From Gordionus sp. m RMFG-2023 (Eukaryota > Nematomorpha > Gordioida > Chordodea > Parachordodidae): a stretch of DNA of 64,000 nucleotides. Numbering within the stretch: the stretch's first letter is position 1; every line of letters begins with the position of its first letter. Positions 21,719-33,729 of this stretch are shown here, one piece after another. The DNA is taken from positions 77,229,561 to 77,293,560 of the forward strand of contig NC_088775.1 in NCBI RefSeq assembly GCF_954871325.1. Direction: 5' to 3'. The notes below the pieces were generated by a model that made no database searches, was not told the origin of the DNA, and saw only the letters and a list, made by a program, of their open reading frames with translations. The translations under genes were made by a program, and so were the position numbers.

Positions 21719-23997
21719 GGGGAGACCGGGGTAAAACGATAGGCATTTTGCATATTTACCATAAAAATTTTAAACAAGAGTCAAACACAACAAATTATAG
21801 ATCAATGTGTAGCCCCATCCCTCTTCTACAAGATAAAAAAAAGTGTAGCCCTCTATCTATAATATTTTAGGAGCTATGATTAGTTATGTAAAACTACTCA
21901 TACAGGGTAAAATGGATAAGCACTAGGGTAAAGTGGTTAAAATAATATTTGACACATATTTATTGTTTTATTTAACAAATATTACAAATTTAAGATTTAT
22001 TTATGATTTTTATTTAAAAATTAATCGATACAACAAGGACATGTAAAATAATTATCATAATTAGCACATTTAGAATGTGCCCATTCAAGGCACATTGTAC
22101 ATTTTAGCCATTCATCGCCCTTGCGACTATTTTTATAGTTTTTATTACAAATAACACATAAACAATTATTTTTTGATATCTTTTTTTTTCTCTGAATTAA
22201 TAATTTTTTTTTATAAGGTGTAGATGTTAATATTTCTGAATTCTTTTTTTTAGATATTTTATCCGATGAAATATTGAATAATTTTGGAATAGGTATTATA
22301 GATGAAGAATTGAATACTTTATTATAATTTTTTGAGCATGATGGTAACATATCATGATAAGGTTCATCAATATCATCTGGAACATTTTCGTTTAATAATA
22401 TAGATAAATCACTATCATTATTTTGTGTCACTGTAAGATTTTGAGTCACTGTAAGATTTTGAGTCACTGTAAGATTTTGAGTCACTGTAATATTTTCATC
22501 ATTATTTTCAAATTCAATATTTGAGCTAGCATTTGAATTATTACAGCAGATATAATCTTGTTCTGTAAATATATTTGGGTTTAAAGGAAATATGCCACAT
22601 GCTAACAACCCATTTAATATATTATTTGGTGTCACTGCCCTTGGTATTTCATTTTTTAACACTCCTGGAATATCATAAATCTGAAATTGTTGCCCACATG
22701 ATTTCTCATCCATGTGTCAATAGCTCCATTATAAAACTTTTTCAATGGTTCATAAACTGCTTTGTCTAATGGTTGGAGTTTATGCGAGCAATGTGGTGGA
22801 AGTGTTAGAATAACAATCCCATTGGAGCGACAATAGTTTATAACGGAAATTGAACAATGAGAGCTATGGTTATCTAAGATTAATAAGACATTTTTCTCAT
22901 TGGATGCACTAGAATATTTTTTAAAGTGTTCCAAAAAAGATAAAAATTCCTCCTCTTGCATCCAACCCGATGCGTTTCCCACACCCTTAGATCCAATAGG
23001 CCCATCACGAATAAAGTGATCTTTGTATCGTTTTCTTGGAAAAATAAAAAATGGTGGAATGCTATGGCCTATAGCATTGATGGCTAAACATATTGTAACT
23101 AATGTTCCTCTTTCTCCTGACGTTATAGAGCCGACTTGTTTGGCACCCTTCTGTGCTATAATTTCTGCAGGAGTTTGAACGGTGGTGAAACCACTTTTAT
23201 CTGTATATTATGTGGTTCAAAGTTATAAGAATTATATAGCTTAATTAAATTTTCAAAAAATTTATTGACATTTGTGGGATTTGTCGTTTTCTAAACCCCA
23301 TAAACTAGTCCTCTCCAGCCATACCATTAGTTGTCCAGCTTTCTGGGAAAGATTTGCCATATTCTTTAGCAAGCTGATATGCAAATCCTCTTATCTTGTT
23401 TATTTATAAAATAAAACAATTTCATTTTAATAATTAACAATACCAGTTCCATAGAGTTAAAATGATATATAATTAATTAAATAAATTGAATTAATTTCAT
23501 AATTTTAATAATGCTCAATTGGTAACTTTAATATTAAATATCAATATTTATTTGATTATAATAAATGAATGAATGAAAAATTTAATGTGAATAATTTTAT
23601 ATTTTAACCGTTTTACCCATAACAGCTTTACCCCTAGGTGACATATATTATATATATCGTTATTGCGTGACTTCTAATATAGCTAAAGATGTCAGATAAA
23701 TTTTATTTTATAGTTAATACATAAAGGAACATGTGTGCCAAATTTTGAATCCTGAGGATATGTAAATTTTACTAAAAGCAAAATATACTAGAGATTGATT
23801 TTTATATTTTTTGGGTAAAAAACAGTTTTTTGACAAAATATATAAAACCAGGTAAGTTTTTTGAAAGATGAACATAGGTAAGAAATTAGATATAAAAATA
23901 CATCTTCACACCAAATTTTAGGTCTTTATACTCAATGGTTAAAAAGTTATTCGCGTTAACATTGTTACCCCGTCAATCGCTTTACCCCGGTCTCCCC
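21719..23997 (-). mobile_element. pogo-type DNA transposon, copy 1
   Basis: Inverted ends GGGGAGACCGGGGTAAA and TTTACCCCGGTCTCCCC lie between TA target sites (21717 and 23998). The 2.28-kb element carries a minus-strand DDE transposase with a PHD-like finger. Several extra GGGTAAA or TTTACCC words sit just inside the ends and could be transposase-binding sites (inference). A second copy begins at 63474. Confidence 0.92.
22021..23400 (-). pseudogene. pogo/Tigger-type DDE_1 transposase with C-terminal PHD-like finger, decayed
   Basis: Frames read FAYQLAKEYGKSFPESW, then TDKSGFTTVQTPAEIIAQK, ITSGERGTLVTICLAINAIG, IPPFFIFPRKRYKDHFIRD, VLLILDNHSSH and HKLQPLDKAVYEPLK, the three conserved aspartates of the DDE_1 superfamily in order, then GLLACGIFPLNPNIF. 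After a linker with four NLTVTQ repeats (18-bp tandem DNA) it ends in CVICNKNY...WLKCTMC..WAHSKC...CPCC, a C4HC3 pattern typical of PHD fingers. Frame changes near 22690 and 23205 and the absence of an N-terminal helix-turn-helix region show that this copy is inactive, unless an unseen exon supplies the DNA-binding part. Family members catalyse cut-and-paste transposition at TA. Confidence 0.88.
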
Positions 23998-24549
23998 TAC
24001 GTTCAAAAGACTTAAAAGTGATTTTATATCAATTATATTACTATTGAAATAATTCTGTATAGTATTATTATAAAGTCATTGAGAATAATCTACTAAATTA
24101 TAATAACATATTATTGATGCATTTAAAAAATATATTTATTATATATTATCGAAGATATGGTTATGATTTGTAAGATAAACCCGGCCGAAGGCCCGTTAAA
24201 AGGGGTCTGGGGGCGAAGCCCCCAGCTTTTATATGTATGGACCCCCTCTAAGGAAAATTCCTAGCTACGCCACTGAACCAGCATATGAATCACTATAAAA
24301 TAAATGACCCAAAATAGAAATTTAATTTTTTTGAGCTGAGCCTTTAAAATTTATGTATAAAGTATAAAAAATTTAAATGTTGGAAATATAAATATTGTAT
24401 TTTGTATGTAATAACTTATAAAGTATACATTAAAAAGTATATAACACATTAAAAAATAAAATTGCACAAAAAATATTATTAAGAAGCATATTATATATTT
24501 ATAATGTAAAATCCAATCTTCGTTGGTATTTAGCTAATTTTTCAATTAT

Positions 24550-25805
24550 CTCATCCGTGCTTGGCTTCAAATACCTATTAATATTCAAGGGCTAAACCAA
24601 TCAATCTACTTTTAAAATTTTTTCTTCTTAGATATGTTTTTATTCTTCTTAAAGAAGAGAATGTTCTCTTATTAGTTGAGTACTAATGGGAAGAGTTGCT
24701 AATATATATAATAAATTTAATACATTGGGAAGATAATTTAAAAGATGTTTGAAATGATGCAAAGCATCCATTGCATCTTTTGGGACTAAATATAGTTAAT
24801 CTTTTATACCATAGTTGGCATTCAATAAGGCGTCATAAGATACTTTAACATCTTCATGATAAAAATCTGCCAAATATTTTTTTTTTCTATCACCATCTGA
24901 AAAGGTTAGAAAGGCTTTTGTGGAAGTAATATCTGGAGATTGGTTAGTGCCCGATGAATTAATAACCCTTCGTTTATTTGGGTTATAAATGAATCTAATA
25001 TAAAATAACGGCATTTATTTTATAATACTCTTCTACTGACCTATTAATGTTTGAACGATGAGCTTGCCTTGCTGCAAGTCAAGGGAGACAAATATTAAAC
25101 TCGTATAGTTCTGCTTTTGACTCAACAATAACATATAAAATATGTAATTCTTCATCAACATAAGCCATAATTTCCTTGAGTTCTAATAAAATGTTCGCCG
25201 CTATTCTCATCGTCTCAATCAAGTCAATGTCATGTTTTTGAAAAGTATTAATAAAATAGTCGTATAATTAAATAATTTATTAATAAATTATAATGAGGAA
25301 AAAAAAATTGATATAAGAATTGAATCCAATAATTTGCTTGTTTCTGAGGAAATATCTCTTTCAGGCCATTGTGATCTTTCAGTAATAGCATTAATAATCC
25401 GCTCTTCTAACTCTATAAAAGCCGTTACAGCGTGATGGCGAAGACTCCATTTTGTTAGACAAGCTTTTTGCAATTTCTTTCTCCTTGTGGACAAGGAGTT
25501 TCAGATATAATTTTATTTACAATATTTTGTCGCCTGGGGTATCTAAACATTTCATAGATCCTAGATATTTTTCCTGATATAAATATAAAAAAAATTATTT
25601 AAAATAAATAAAATTATACCTAGCAATTTGATATCAATGGTAAAGAACATGAATAAGATATTGCCAAGTTGATCGCATGAGCAGCACAGTGATATATATA
25701 GCTATTGGACATTTTTTTATAAATGTCTGAAGCCCACTGAATTTCCCACAATGTTATAAAATAATTTGTACCTTTTTGTAAGATGACTTGTATTTTCATC
25801 ATCAT
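24550..25805 (-). pseudogene. hAT transposase remnant of hAT-1
   Basis: Broken minus-strand frames include IYHCAAHAINLAISYSCSL (the conserved CxxHxxNL-like motif), KACLTKWSLRHHAVTAFIEL (the RW..R..A motif before the C-terminal domain) and ILATLPISTQLIREN near 24690 (the dimerisation region). Several stops and shifts interrupt it, so it is not functional. The type resembles transposases of the ZMYM/DUF4371-like hAT group. Confidence 0.75.
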
Positions 25806-25871
25806 CTATATGTTCAAAAATATTTCGTATGTCCATATTTATTATTTGACTAGAAATTTGAAAATGGTAGA

Positions 25872-26079
25872 TGATATATATTGAATAGTTGTTTTGTTAT
25901 TTTTGTATTTTTTGTAAAATGTTTATTTTTATTATTATATATTATTATAAGAATTTGAATAACAAAAAATTAGATTATTATTATTATTTATATAAAATAT
26001 AATTGCGAGAATTCTATTACTACAAAAAATACAATACAAAAGATTTATATATTTCCATTATTATTAAAAAGACACTACA
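25872..26079 (+). repeat. 5' LTR of the Ty3/gypsy fossil
   Basis: TGATATATA at the start, GACACTACA at the end. Matches 29600-29804 through most of its length, with scattered differences and small length changes. Confidence 0.9.
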
Positions 26080-29000
26080 AAAATGGCGCAATCGATAAAA
26101 ATTTAACGGATTCAAACTTGTGTTACAAAGATTGGTACGACTTATTTAAAGAATTTAAAAACACACAATCAAGGTTAACATCATCACAAGAAAAATCTCA
26201 GTTATTAACAACAATAGGATGTGATACTTAAAAATATTGGTAAATTTATGCGCACCATATAATCCAGAAAATAAAGAGGTATTAAAAATACATAACATTT
26301 TACTCAAATTTTTTCATCCTACTCCTAATATAATTGTAGAAAGATATAATTTTTATCAATATAATCAAAAAAATGAGGAAAAATTAATAGACTATATACA
26401 AAATCTTCAAAAATTAGCAACGACTTGTGAATTTGGGGAATATTTAAATACTGCATTATGAGATAAATTTATTTTCGGAATAAAAATTCCTAAAATTTTA
26501 CAAAGATTATTATCTGAAGATGATATCGACATAAATAAAGCTATTCAAATAGCTACTGCAGTAGAAACAGCTATAAAAAATACAAAATAAATACAAAATG
26601 ATGAAACTAAAATCGATCAATTAGAAGAGGAACATAATGATAATATAAATAAAATTAAAAAAGTTAATAATGATAATAATAAACATTACAAGTCATATAA
26701 TAATTATAATACGAGTTACAAAAAACTAAATCCCTACCACTCCTGCGGCGGAAACCATAGAAGAGAAAATAGTTTTTTCAAGAGCCACTTGTTATAAATG
26801 CAACAAAATTGGGCACATTCCTCGAGTCTACAGAAAAGAAATAGTGAATTTTAATAATAATAAAACAAACGAATATAATCCAGAATTTCGGATGGATGTT
26901 AAAATAAACAACAGCTATATCAGAATGGAATTAGATACTGGAGCTGGGGTAAGCATAATTAACGAAATAGATTGGAAAAATAAACTTAATTGTCCAGGAT
27001 TAACAAATTGCATGCTAAAACATAAAAGTTATACAGGAACCAATTTACCACTATTAGGTCAGACTGTAGTAAAAGTACAATATAAAGGACTAACATTAGT
27101 ACTATCTTTCATAATTACAAAAGGATATACCAAAAATCTCATTGGAAGAAACTGGATAACTAAATTTCCCAAAATGACTGAAATACCTGAAAGGACCATA
27201 CAAATAAATAAAATTAATATACAAAATAAATTTCCTCAATTATTTACCAAAGGATAGAGTGATTGAAAAAATTTAAGGCACAAATATATATGAAAAACGA
27301 GAAACCAATTTTCTGTAAATCACGTCCCGTACTATACACATTAAAAGATAAAGTTGAAGAAGATTTAGACAGATTGCTATAAGGAGTAATAGAAAAAATC
27401 AATCATTCATTTAATGCATCACCCATAGTAATTGTTCAATAAAACATTACAAATTTGCGGGGATTTTAAAAGAACTATAAATCAAAATATTAATATTGAT
27501 TCATACCAAATACCAACAATCCAAGATTTATTAGCCAGTTTGGGGAAAGGAGAGGAATTTTAAATATTGGATCTTTCAGATGCCTATTTTCAAATTAAAG
27601 TGGGGGAAGAGTCTCTTGTAATCAATACGCATAGAGGATTATTTAAATATACAAGACTACCTTTTGGTATATCGTCTTCTCCAGCCATATTTCAACAAGC
27701 CATCGAGAATTTATTAAAAGGTTTTGAAGGGGTAGCTTGTTATTTAGAGGATATTATAATAACAGGGAAAAATATAGAGAAGCACGACAAATTTTAAAAA
27801 GTTACTAAAATTTCTAGATGAAAATGGAATCAGGCTAGAAATAGAAAAATGTAAATTTTTCAGACAAGATATCGAGTACTTAGGACACCAAATTTCAAAA
27901 AACGGGATTACAACTACCGAAAAAAATATTAAGACAGTAAAAAAAGCACCAGAACCAACAAACTTGAAACAATTACAGTCATTTCTAGGGTCACCTACAT
28001 ACTATTCAAAATTTATTTCAAATTTTGCAATAGCCAAATAGAAAGAGAAGCTCTTGCCATCATATTTGGGGTTACAAAATTTAAAGAATTTATATATGGA
28101 AAAAAGTTCACATTACAAATAGACCACAAGCCATTAATGAGTTTATTTCATCTAAGAAAAGATATTCCAACAACATCTACTGCCAGAATACAAAGATGGG
28201 CTTTATTATTAGCAGGTTACCAATATGAAATAGATTTAAAAGTAGTCGACAACTAGCCAATACTGACATGCTATTTCGATTACCTATAAAGGGAACCCCA
28301 ATAACAAAATAAGAAACACTAGATCAAATACAGGTGGGAGAACAAACACCTTTAAATGCAAGCGAAATTGAAAGAGAAACAATGCGATATGATGTACTCT
28401 CTAAAGTATACAGGTATACAATAGACGGATGACCAATAAACTATGATGCATGTTTAAAGGAGTATAACCAAAGGAGAGAGGAAGTTACAACAGAGAGGTT
28501 GTTTATTGTGGAGAACTAAAATGATAATACCATAACAACGTGTTAGACATGATACATCTAAGACATATTGAAATGGTAAAAATGAAGATGAGAGCAAGAC
28601 AATACGCGTGGTGGTCAAATATAAACCAAGCTCATGGGTCGAAAAATGTAGAGAATGCCATGAACAACATGATATGCCTCAAAAGACATCAATTCAAAAT
28701 TGGCCAAAACCACCAAAAGCATGGCACCGAGTACATATTGATTATGCTGGACCATTTCAAAATCATTATTGGTTGGTAGTGATAGATACTAGCAGTTGCT
28801 GGCCAGAAATAGTTCCCATGACTGGTACTACAACCGAAAGCACGATAAAAATATTAATAAATATTTTTTGATTCGGATTTCCTAAGATAATCGTTTCTGA
28901 TAAAGCCACAATTTAGCAGCAGAGAATTCCATGATCTCTGCGAAAAAAAACGGAATACAATTAGCGCACGGAAGTCCTTACCATCCTCAGACAAATGCCA

Positions 29001-29599
29001 TGACCGAACGTTTAGTTCGAATTTTTAAACAGAGCATGAATAAAATAAATGAGGGGGATTTAGAAACCAGTCTAACTATTTTTCTCTACAATTACAAAAT
29101 ACACCAGGGGCAGAAAATAAACAAAGTTCTGCTGAAATACTACTAAAAATTAAACCTAGAGGATTGTTAGACCAAATATTTGAACGGAACAAAAAGGAGA
29201 AGTTAGATATTACACTCAAAAATTCTAGATAAATGTAAAAGTGTTGTCGCGCATTTACAATAATAAAGAAAAAAAAATGGGAAAAAGCCTTTATTAGAAG
29301 CATACTCGGATCACTACGATATGAAGTAAGTATAGAGGGTAAAACGATTATACGTCATACTGAAAAATTAAGGAAAAGAACCCAAAATATATTAACTGAA
29401 GAATACGAATTAGAAGAGAGACCCGAAGTAGAAGAGAGACCCGAAGTAGAAAAGAGAACCGAAGAGAGAGTAAACAAAGAGGACATAATATAATAAGCAA
29501 TAACGATGAAATGAATCTAAAGGAGAGGGAGGAAGAAATTACAAGTCAAGATCGTTATCCGAAAGGAATACGAACGAAACCCAATAGATTGTGGATAAA

Positions 29600-29804
29600 T
29601 GATATATAATAAATTGTTGATTTGTTATTTTTGTATTTTTTATAAAATGTTTATTTCCATTATTTTATATTATCATATGAATTTGAATAACAAAAAATTA
29701 GATTATTATTTTTGAGATAAAATAAAATTGCGAGAATTCTATTACTACAAAAAATACAATACAAAAAATTTATATATTTCCATTATTATTAAAAAGACAC
29801 TACA
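29600..29804 (+). repeat. 3' LTR of the Ty3/gypsy fossil
   Basis: Matches the 5' repeat; followed by GTAG, the same four bases found before the 5' repeat. Confidence 0.9.
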
Positions 29805-30084
29805 GTAGTTAAATATTACGCCACTAGAAATTTAACAATAATAGATAATTTTGCTAAGGAAAACTTGAAATCGAAATTAATGATAAAATAAATTAGTAAA
29901 TGAATGATAATTAAATGTAATTAAATATATTTTTAACAAGAAAGAGATAAGAATAAATATTATAAAATATAGATTAATATAAACAATACTTTAGAAAAAT
30001 ATATCCGGCATCTGCATTTTTTGGCTTGGGGGGGGGGGAAAGATTTGTCCACTTCCTCTCGCTGCATACGCGCCTGCAACAGAG

Positions 30085-31950
30085 TAATATCTAAGATTTG
30101 AATTTTATTTCTTAAAAAATGAAACTGGTTTGCATTAATCTTACTGGCTCTGCAACCAGCGAAATGTTTTAATGTTGTATCAAATAAATCTATATTTTAC
30201 TCCAGATGGTATTAAAAAATATTATGGAGCTTTGTTCTTAATGCAAATGGGGTGGTCTTGCACTGAGAATTGGTTGATAAAAATCTTGGAATATGTTGTT
30301 AATAACGGTCTTGTGATACAGAATCGATAATGATGGAATTTATTTACAGAAAAGGTTTTATCTTTAAGAAAAAATTTTCTTTCTATATCTTTTCATTTAA
30401 AATACATATCAAAATTAAATATAATTTAATAAAACTAAATGTCCAATTTACATAACACGATCTATAATTATTGCCTTAAACAGAACATTTAAATGTACAT
30501 GTATATTAACGCTTTAGACAAAAATAAATGAAGAAATATATTATAATAAGACATTAACGCCTTTAAAACATTAAATTGAAATAAAACATTTTTATATGTT
30601 ACCAACATGCAACAGTTCTGTTTATAAATTAAGCTCTCCGTAAAAAATTTAAATTTTGAACAATTCACAAAATGGTGAATTCGTCATTTGCATAATTCTA
30701 AATTTAATGATACTTTTACACTATATAACTTATGGTAGTAGTGAATGTGAGATATCGCATTAGCTAACTATCCATTTTATTTCACCTTTCACTGCATAAT
30801 ATTATGGAAAGCAAACTAGATTAAGAAATCAGTTATTTAAAAGTTGACATAGGTTTACGAGTGCTGCGTATGTCCAAGGGTACTTCCTTACGAAGATCTC
30901 GTTCCGTGATAGGGAAATAGAGGGCACTGCTTCACAATCAGTTAAACGAATTTAATGTTACAAGTGGAAATTATAGGACAAGAAATGTTATATTTAGTAA
31001 TAATAAATATTGAAAATGACTATTTAGACATTATCTCCCTATTAAAATTATAAATTTATTTAAGATTACATTGAAGACATACTATAATTGTTTTATATAT
31101 TAATTTTATTTATAATCATTATAATAGTTGGAATTTGAGAACTTAGGATGCGTCTGACTCGTGGAAAGCGTTTACTCATTAATTAGGACATCGCAAATAA
31201 AAATTTATAGATTATTCGATTGAGGAGTTACGAGGAAATAGAAAAAACACTTAAAAAAATATACTTTAACTTTCTAGCTAAAAAGGCAAGATTTGGAGAT
31301 ATTTCTAAAACGTGAAATTCTAATCTTCAGAAGTTACTTCGAAATTTACTTATTAAGTAAAAAAGTTAATTTACTAATTCGTAGACAATTCATTTTAAAA
31401 AGAGATATGGACAATAATTGAATTATTGTTCAGATAAATCGAATTAGTATTAAGCGATTAAATCTGATTTGTGAGATAACACAATAATTAGTAATAAACG
31501 CGTTTCGAGGAAAGAAATAAATGATTGGTTTGCTATGAACTTAATAAGCATTATTGAAAATTTTGATCCTCTACTCGTGCAATTTGATTTAGCAATCATT
31601 TTTTTAAAATATTTCAGTGAAGCAGATATAACTTTTTACTCAATTGTTGATTTGTCTAATTTTTTTAAACTTAAATAGAATATTTCATTTCGAAAATAAT
31701 TACATTATGTGTCTTTAAATTCCATATCATGTTGGATTTTCAGAAAACTATTAAAACAAACAGTATTATATCAATTATTCATTGACTTATAAGGCTTAAT
31801 TCATTAAGGTTGTTTTTCTAATTTTTAAATATTATACTAACCCCTAGAATAAAATATAAATTTTTTTATAAGAATATTATTGTTTACATAAAATTTAATA
31901 AGGTCTCCATAGAATAATTTAAAAATATGCTAATCAAATAATGATTTTTG
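30085..31950. other. Intergenic, no gene recognised
   Basis: A minus-strand frame at about 30826-30945 (NEIFVRKYPWTYAALVNL) is open, but too short and without known domain to call. No repeat ends seen. Confidence 0.4.
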
Positions 31951-32054
31951 TTATTTTCTTGATTTATTCGATTTTGAAGGGTGTTTTTTGTCTTTCCCAG
32001 CTGATTTGGTTGATTTCTGGAGAGTATTACTACTTTTAATAGTCACTTTGGTAT
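31951..32054 (-). CDS. Possible alternative last exon of the H1 gene
   Basis: After acceptor ATATTTAAAG the frame reads TKVTIKSSNTLQKSTKSAGK and DKKHPSKSNKSRK, then TAA, a lysine/serine-rich tail of the H1 kind. It needs one base from an upstream exon, which a possible donor inside the second H1 exon (after 33501, AAGA|GTAAAA) would supply. If used, the protein would have about 301 residues and a different tail. It could instead be the remnant of a second H1 gene. Confidence 0.4.
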
Positions 32055-33336
32055 CTTTAAATATAATAGTAAAAATATTGGTAAATTTTCATAATACACT
32101 ATATTTATAGACTTAGAACGAAATAAACTAATTTGGAACGCTTAAGGTTTTGGAGAAAAGAAAGTATGATTTAAGAATATTATTCCAGTTTAAACAAAAA
32201 AAACGAAATAAATAATATTTCAAAGAATACATTTTTATATTTTATATAAAATTCCAAAAATATATTGTTTTATTTAGTTGTATATTTATCAGACCTGGAG
32301 ATTGAAAAAAAATGCCTGCCCAATTTCTTTAAAAAAAAAATTTTGGTATATAAATTTTTTCTACGGCCTTCGCTTTAATGATTAGTTGAATAATATTTCC
32401 CTAGAAATATTTTCTAAGAATCGAAAAAATGGAAATAGAATAAGTGAAATTTGTTGTTTTTAATTTTCAGATAAGAATGGAATGAAAAAAAATGGTTATG
32501 CCAGAATAGAAAATATAAAAAATTATTTATCAGGTGAGGGCTGATATTTAGTGCCTAACTAGTACTTTTATATCCTCAACTAATATGAGAACCACAAAAA
32601 AATGAAAACTAAGACGTCAGCGAAGTTAATATGAAACGTATACCAAACCAATGTGATTTATTAGAACATTTATTGTTTTATTTTGTTTGGTAGATTGTTT
32701 AAAGGAGAAGAAAAATATTGGTAAAAAATTCAAAATTAGCATCATGCCAGAACGAAGAATATAGGAGTTTTAACTATCTGGTTTGCGTTAATATCTAGTG
32801 CCTTACTTATTAATTCTTTTATCAATTTCGCCAGCCACAAAAAAGTAACCAAATATAAACTGATATCACTTTAAAGTAAAGTAATCCAAAGATATAGAAA
32901 CATTACCTCTGATATTTATGTCAATAATTAGTACGTATTTCATATTTTATTGCTCCAACCTGTTTGGTATGTATACAGCTTGAAGATCATAGAAACAATA
33001 TGTAAGACATATGTATTACCTACTAATTCATCAATCAATTTTTCTAATCAATATAAATAAAAACCAGTTATAAGCGAAATAAAAACTACGGCATGCATTA
33101 GGATTGACTCTTAAATATCAAATTTTAAATTACGATTCAAAAATCAATTACACTCTATATACATAAAAGTTTTTCCCCGTTTCAAAATTTCTTTATAAAT
33201 CTCATGATTCTATGATCTTTATAGATGTTGCTTGTTCTTTTCAGTTTTTTTTAATAGAAATATAAAGATATAAATTCTATTGGGGGAGGGGGTTATAAGG
33301 ATGGTTCAACCCCAACACCCTTTGTCTACGCCACTG

Positions 33337-33344
33337 CAACTACC
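33337..33344. other. Orphan hAT-type right end
   Basis: The sequence just left, GGGGGAGGGGG...TTTGTCTACGCCACTG ending near 33337, looks like the right end of CAGTGGCGTAG-type hAT elements. No partner left end or target duplication was found. Confidence 0.4.
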
Positions 33345-33434
33345 TCATTTTCGAAGGGTCTAATTATTGTTTACTGGAATTATAAGAAGGAACTAAATTT
33401 GAAAATAAACATTTTAAAATTAAAGGAATGGGAA

Positions 33435-33440
33435 TTTATT
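33435..33440 (-). terminator. Polyadenylation signal of the H1 gene
   Basis: AATAAA on the minus strand, 29 bases beyond the TGA at 33469. It favours the two-exon gene model and indicates a polyadenylated linker histone. Confidence 0.6.
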
Positions 33441-33468
33441 CAAAGTCTCTAGCATTATAAGATTTATA

Positions 33469-33729
33469 TCAATATAATGACTCACTAGATTTCCTTTTAC
33501 TCTTATTTTTAGTAAATTTTGATGATTTTGAAAGGTTACTAATACGAGAAGAGTTTTGAGTTTTATCCACCACAGGAATCGGTTTCGATGGGGATAATTT
33601 TTTGGGCTTTTTAACAACTTTTTTTGGAGAGGATAAAGTCATTTTCCCTCGTGAGCTACTGCTGTAATGGGGTTGAACTGGTTTTGAGTCATTAAGCCTA
33701 AAAGAACCCGTTGCGCCACTTCCACTAAT
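33469..33729 (-). CDS. H1 exon 2: end of the globular domain and basic tail
   Basis: Acceptor TTTAAATCAAG. Opens ISGSGATGSFRLNDSKP and ends KSKRKSSESLY, then TGA. The frame is clear from the match of GATGSFRL to the H1 consensus. Confidence 0.88.
   Translation of the reverse strand: MSGSGATGSFRLNDSKPVQPHYSSSSRGKMTLSSPKKVVKKPKKLSPSKPIPVVDKTQNSSRISNLSKSSKFTKNKSKRKSSESLY

Larger units (their letters stand above)
21646..24275. mobile_element. hAT-type MITE (ends CAGTGGCGTAG), split by a pogo element
   Basis: Left end CAGTGGCGTAGCTACGGGGG at 21648 and right end CCTAGCTACGCCACTG at 24275 are inverted, with the 8-bp duplication AACCAGCA on both sides (two extra bases at the left). Without the pogo insertion it is about 350 bp and noncoding. 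It contains the G+C-rich hairpins CCCGGCCGAAGGCCCG and GGGGGCGAAGCCCCC near 24180-24220. Confidence 0.85.
25871..29804 (+). mobile_element. Ty3/gypsy LTR retrotransposon fossil
   Basis: Terminal repeats of about 208 and 205 bp (25872-26079 and 29600-29804, TG...CA) with a likely 4-bp target duplication GTAG are inserted in hAT-1. A primer-binding-like TGGCGCAATCGATAAA follows the 5' repeat. In order, on the plus strand: gag with a zinc-knuckle region (about 26100-26840), aspartic protease (26844-27200), reverse transcriptase (about 27290-27900), RNase H (28030-28270) and integrase (about 28540-29150), the gypsy order. It is broken, with many breaks, probably ten or more. The two terminal repeats have clearly diverged, so it is fairly old, though younger than hAT-1. 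Confidence 0.92.
21354..30076 (-). mobile_element. 8.7-kb hAT element hosting further insertions (hAT-1)
   Basis: Inverted ends CAGGCGCGTACGCAG and CTGCATACGCGCCTG are flanked by 8-bp duplications AAACAGAG and CAACAGAG (7 of 8 match). Decayed hAT transposase lies on the minus strand at about 24550-25805. Into it have gone a hAT-type MITE carrying a pogo element (21646-24275) and a Ty3/gypsy element (25871-29804). About 2.2 kb is the element's own DNA. Confidence 0.85.

Noticed and set aside
30826-30945. Minus-strand frame with NEIFVRKYPWTYAALVNL
   Set aside because: Looks somewhat protein-like, but is under 40 codons with no partner exon or known domain.
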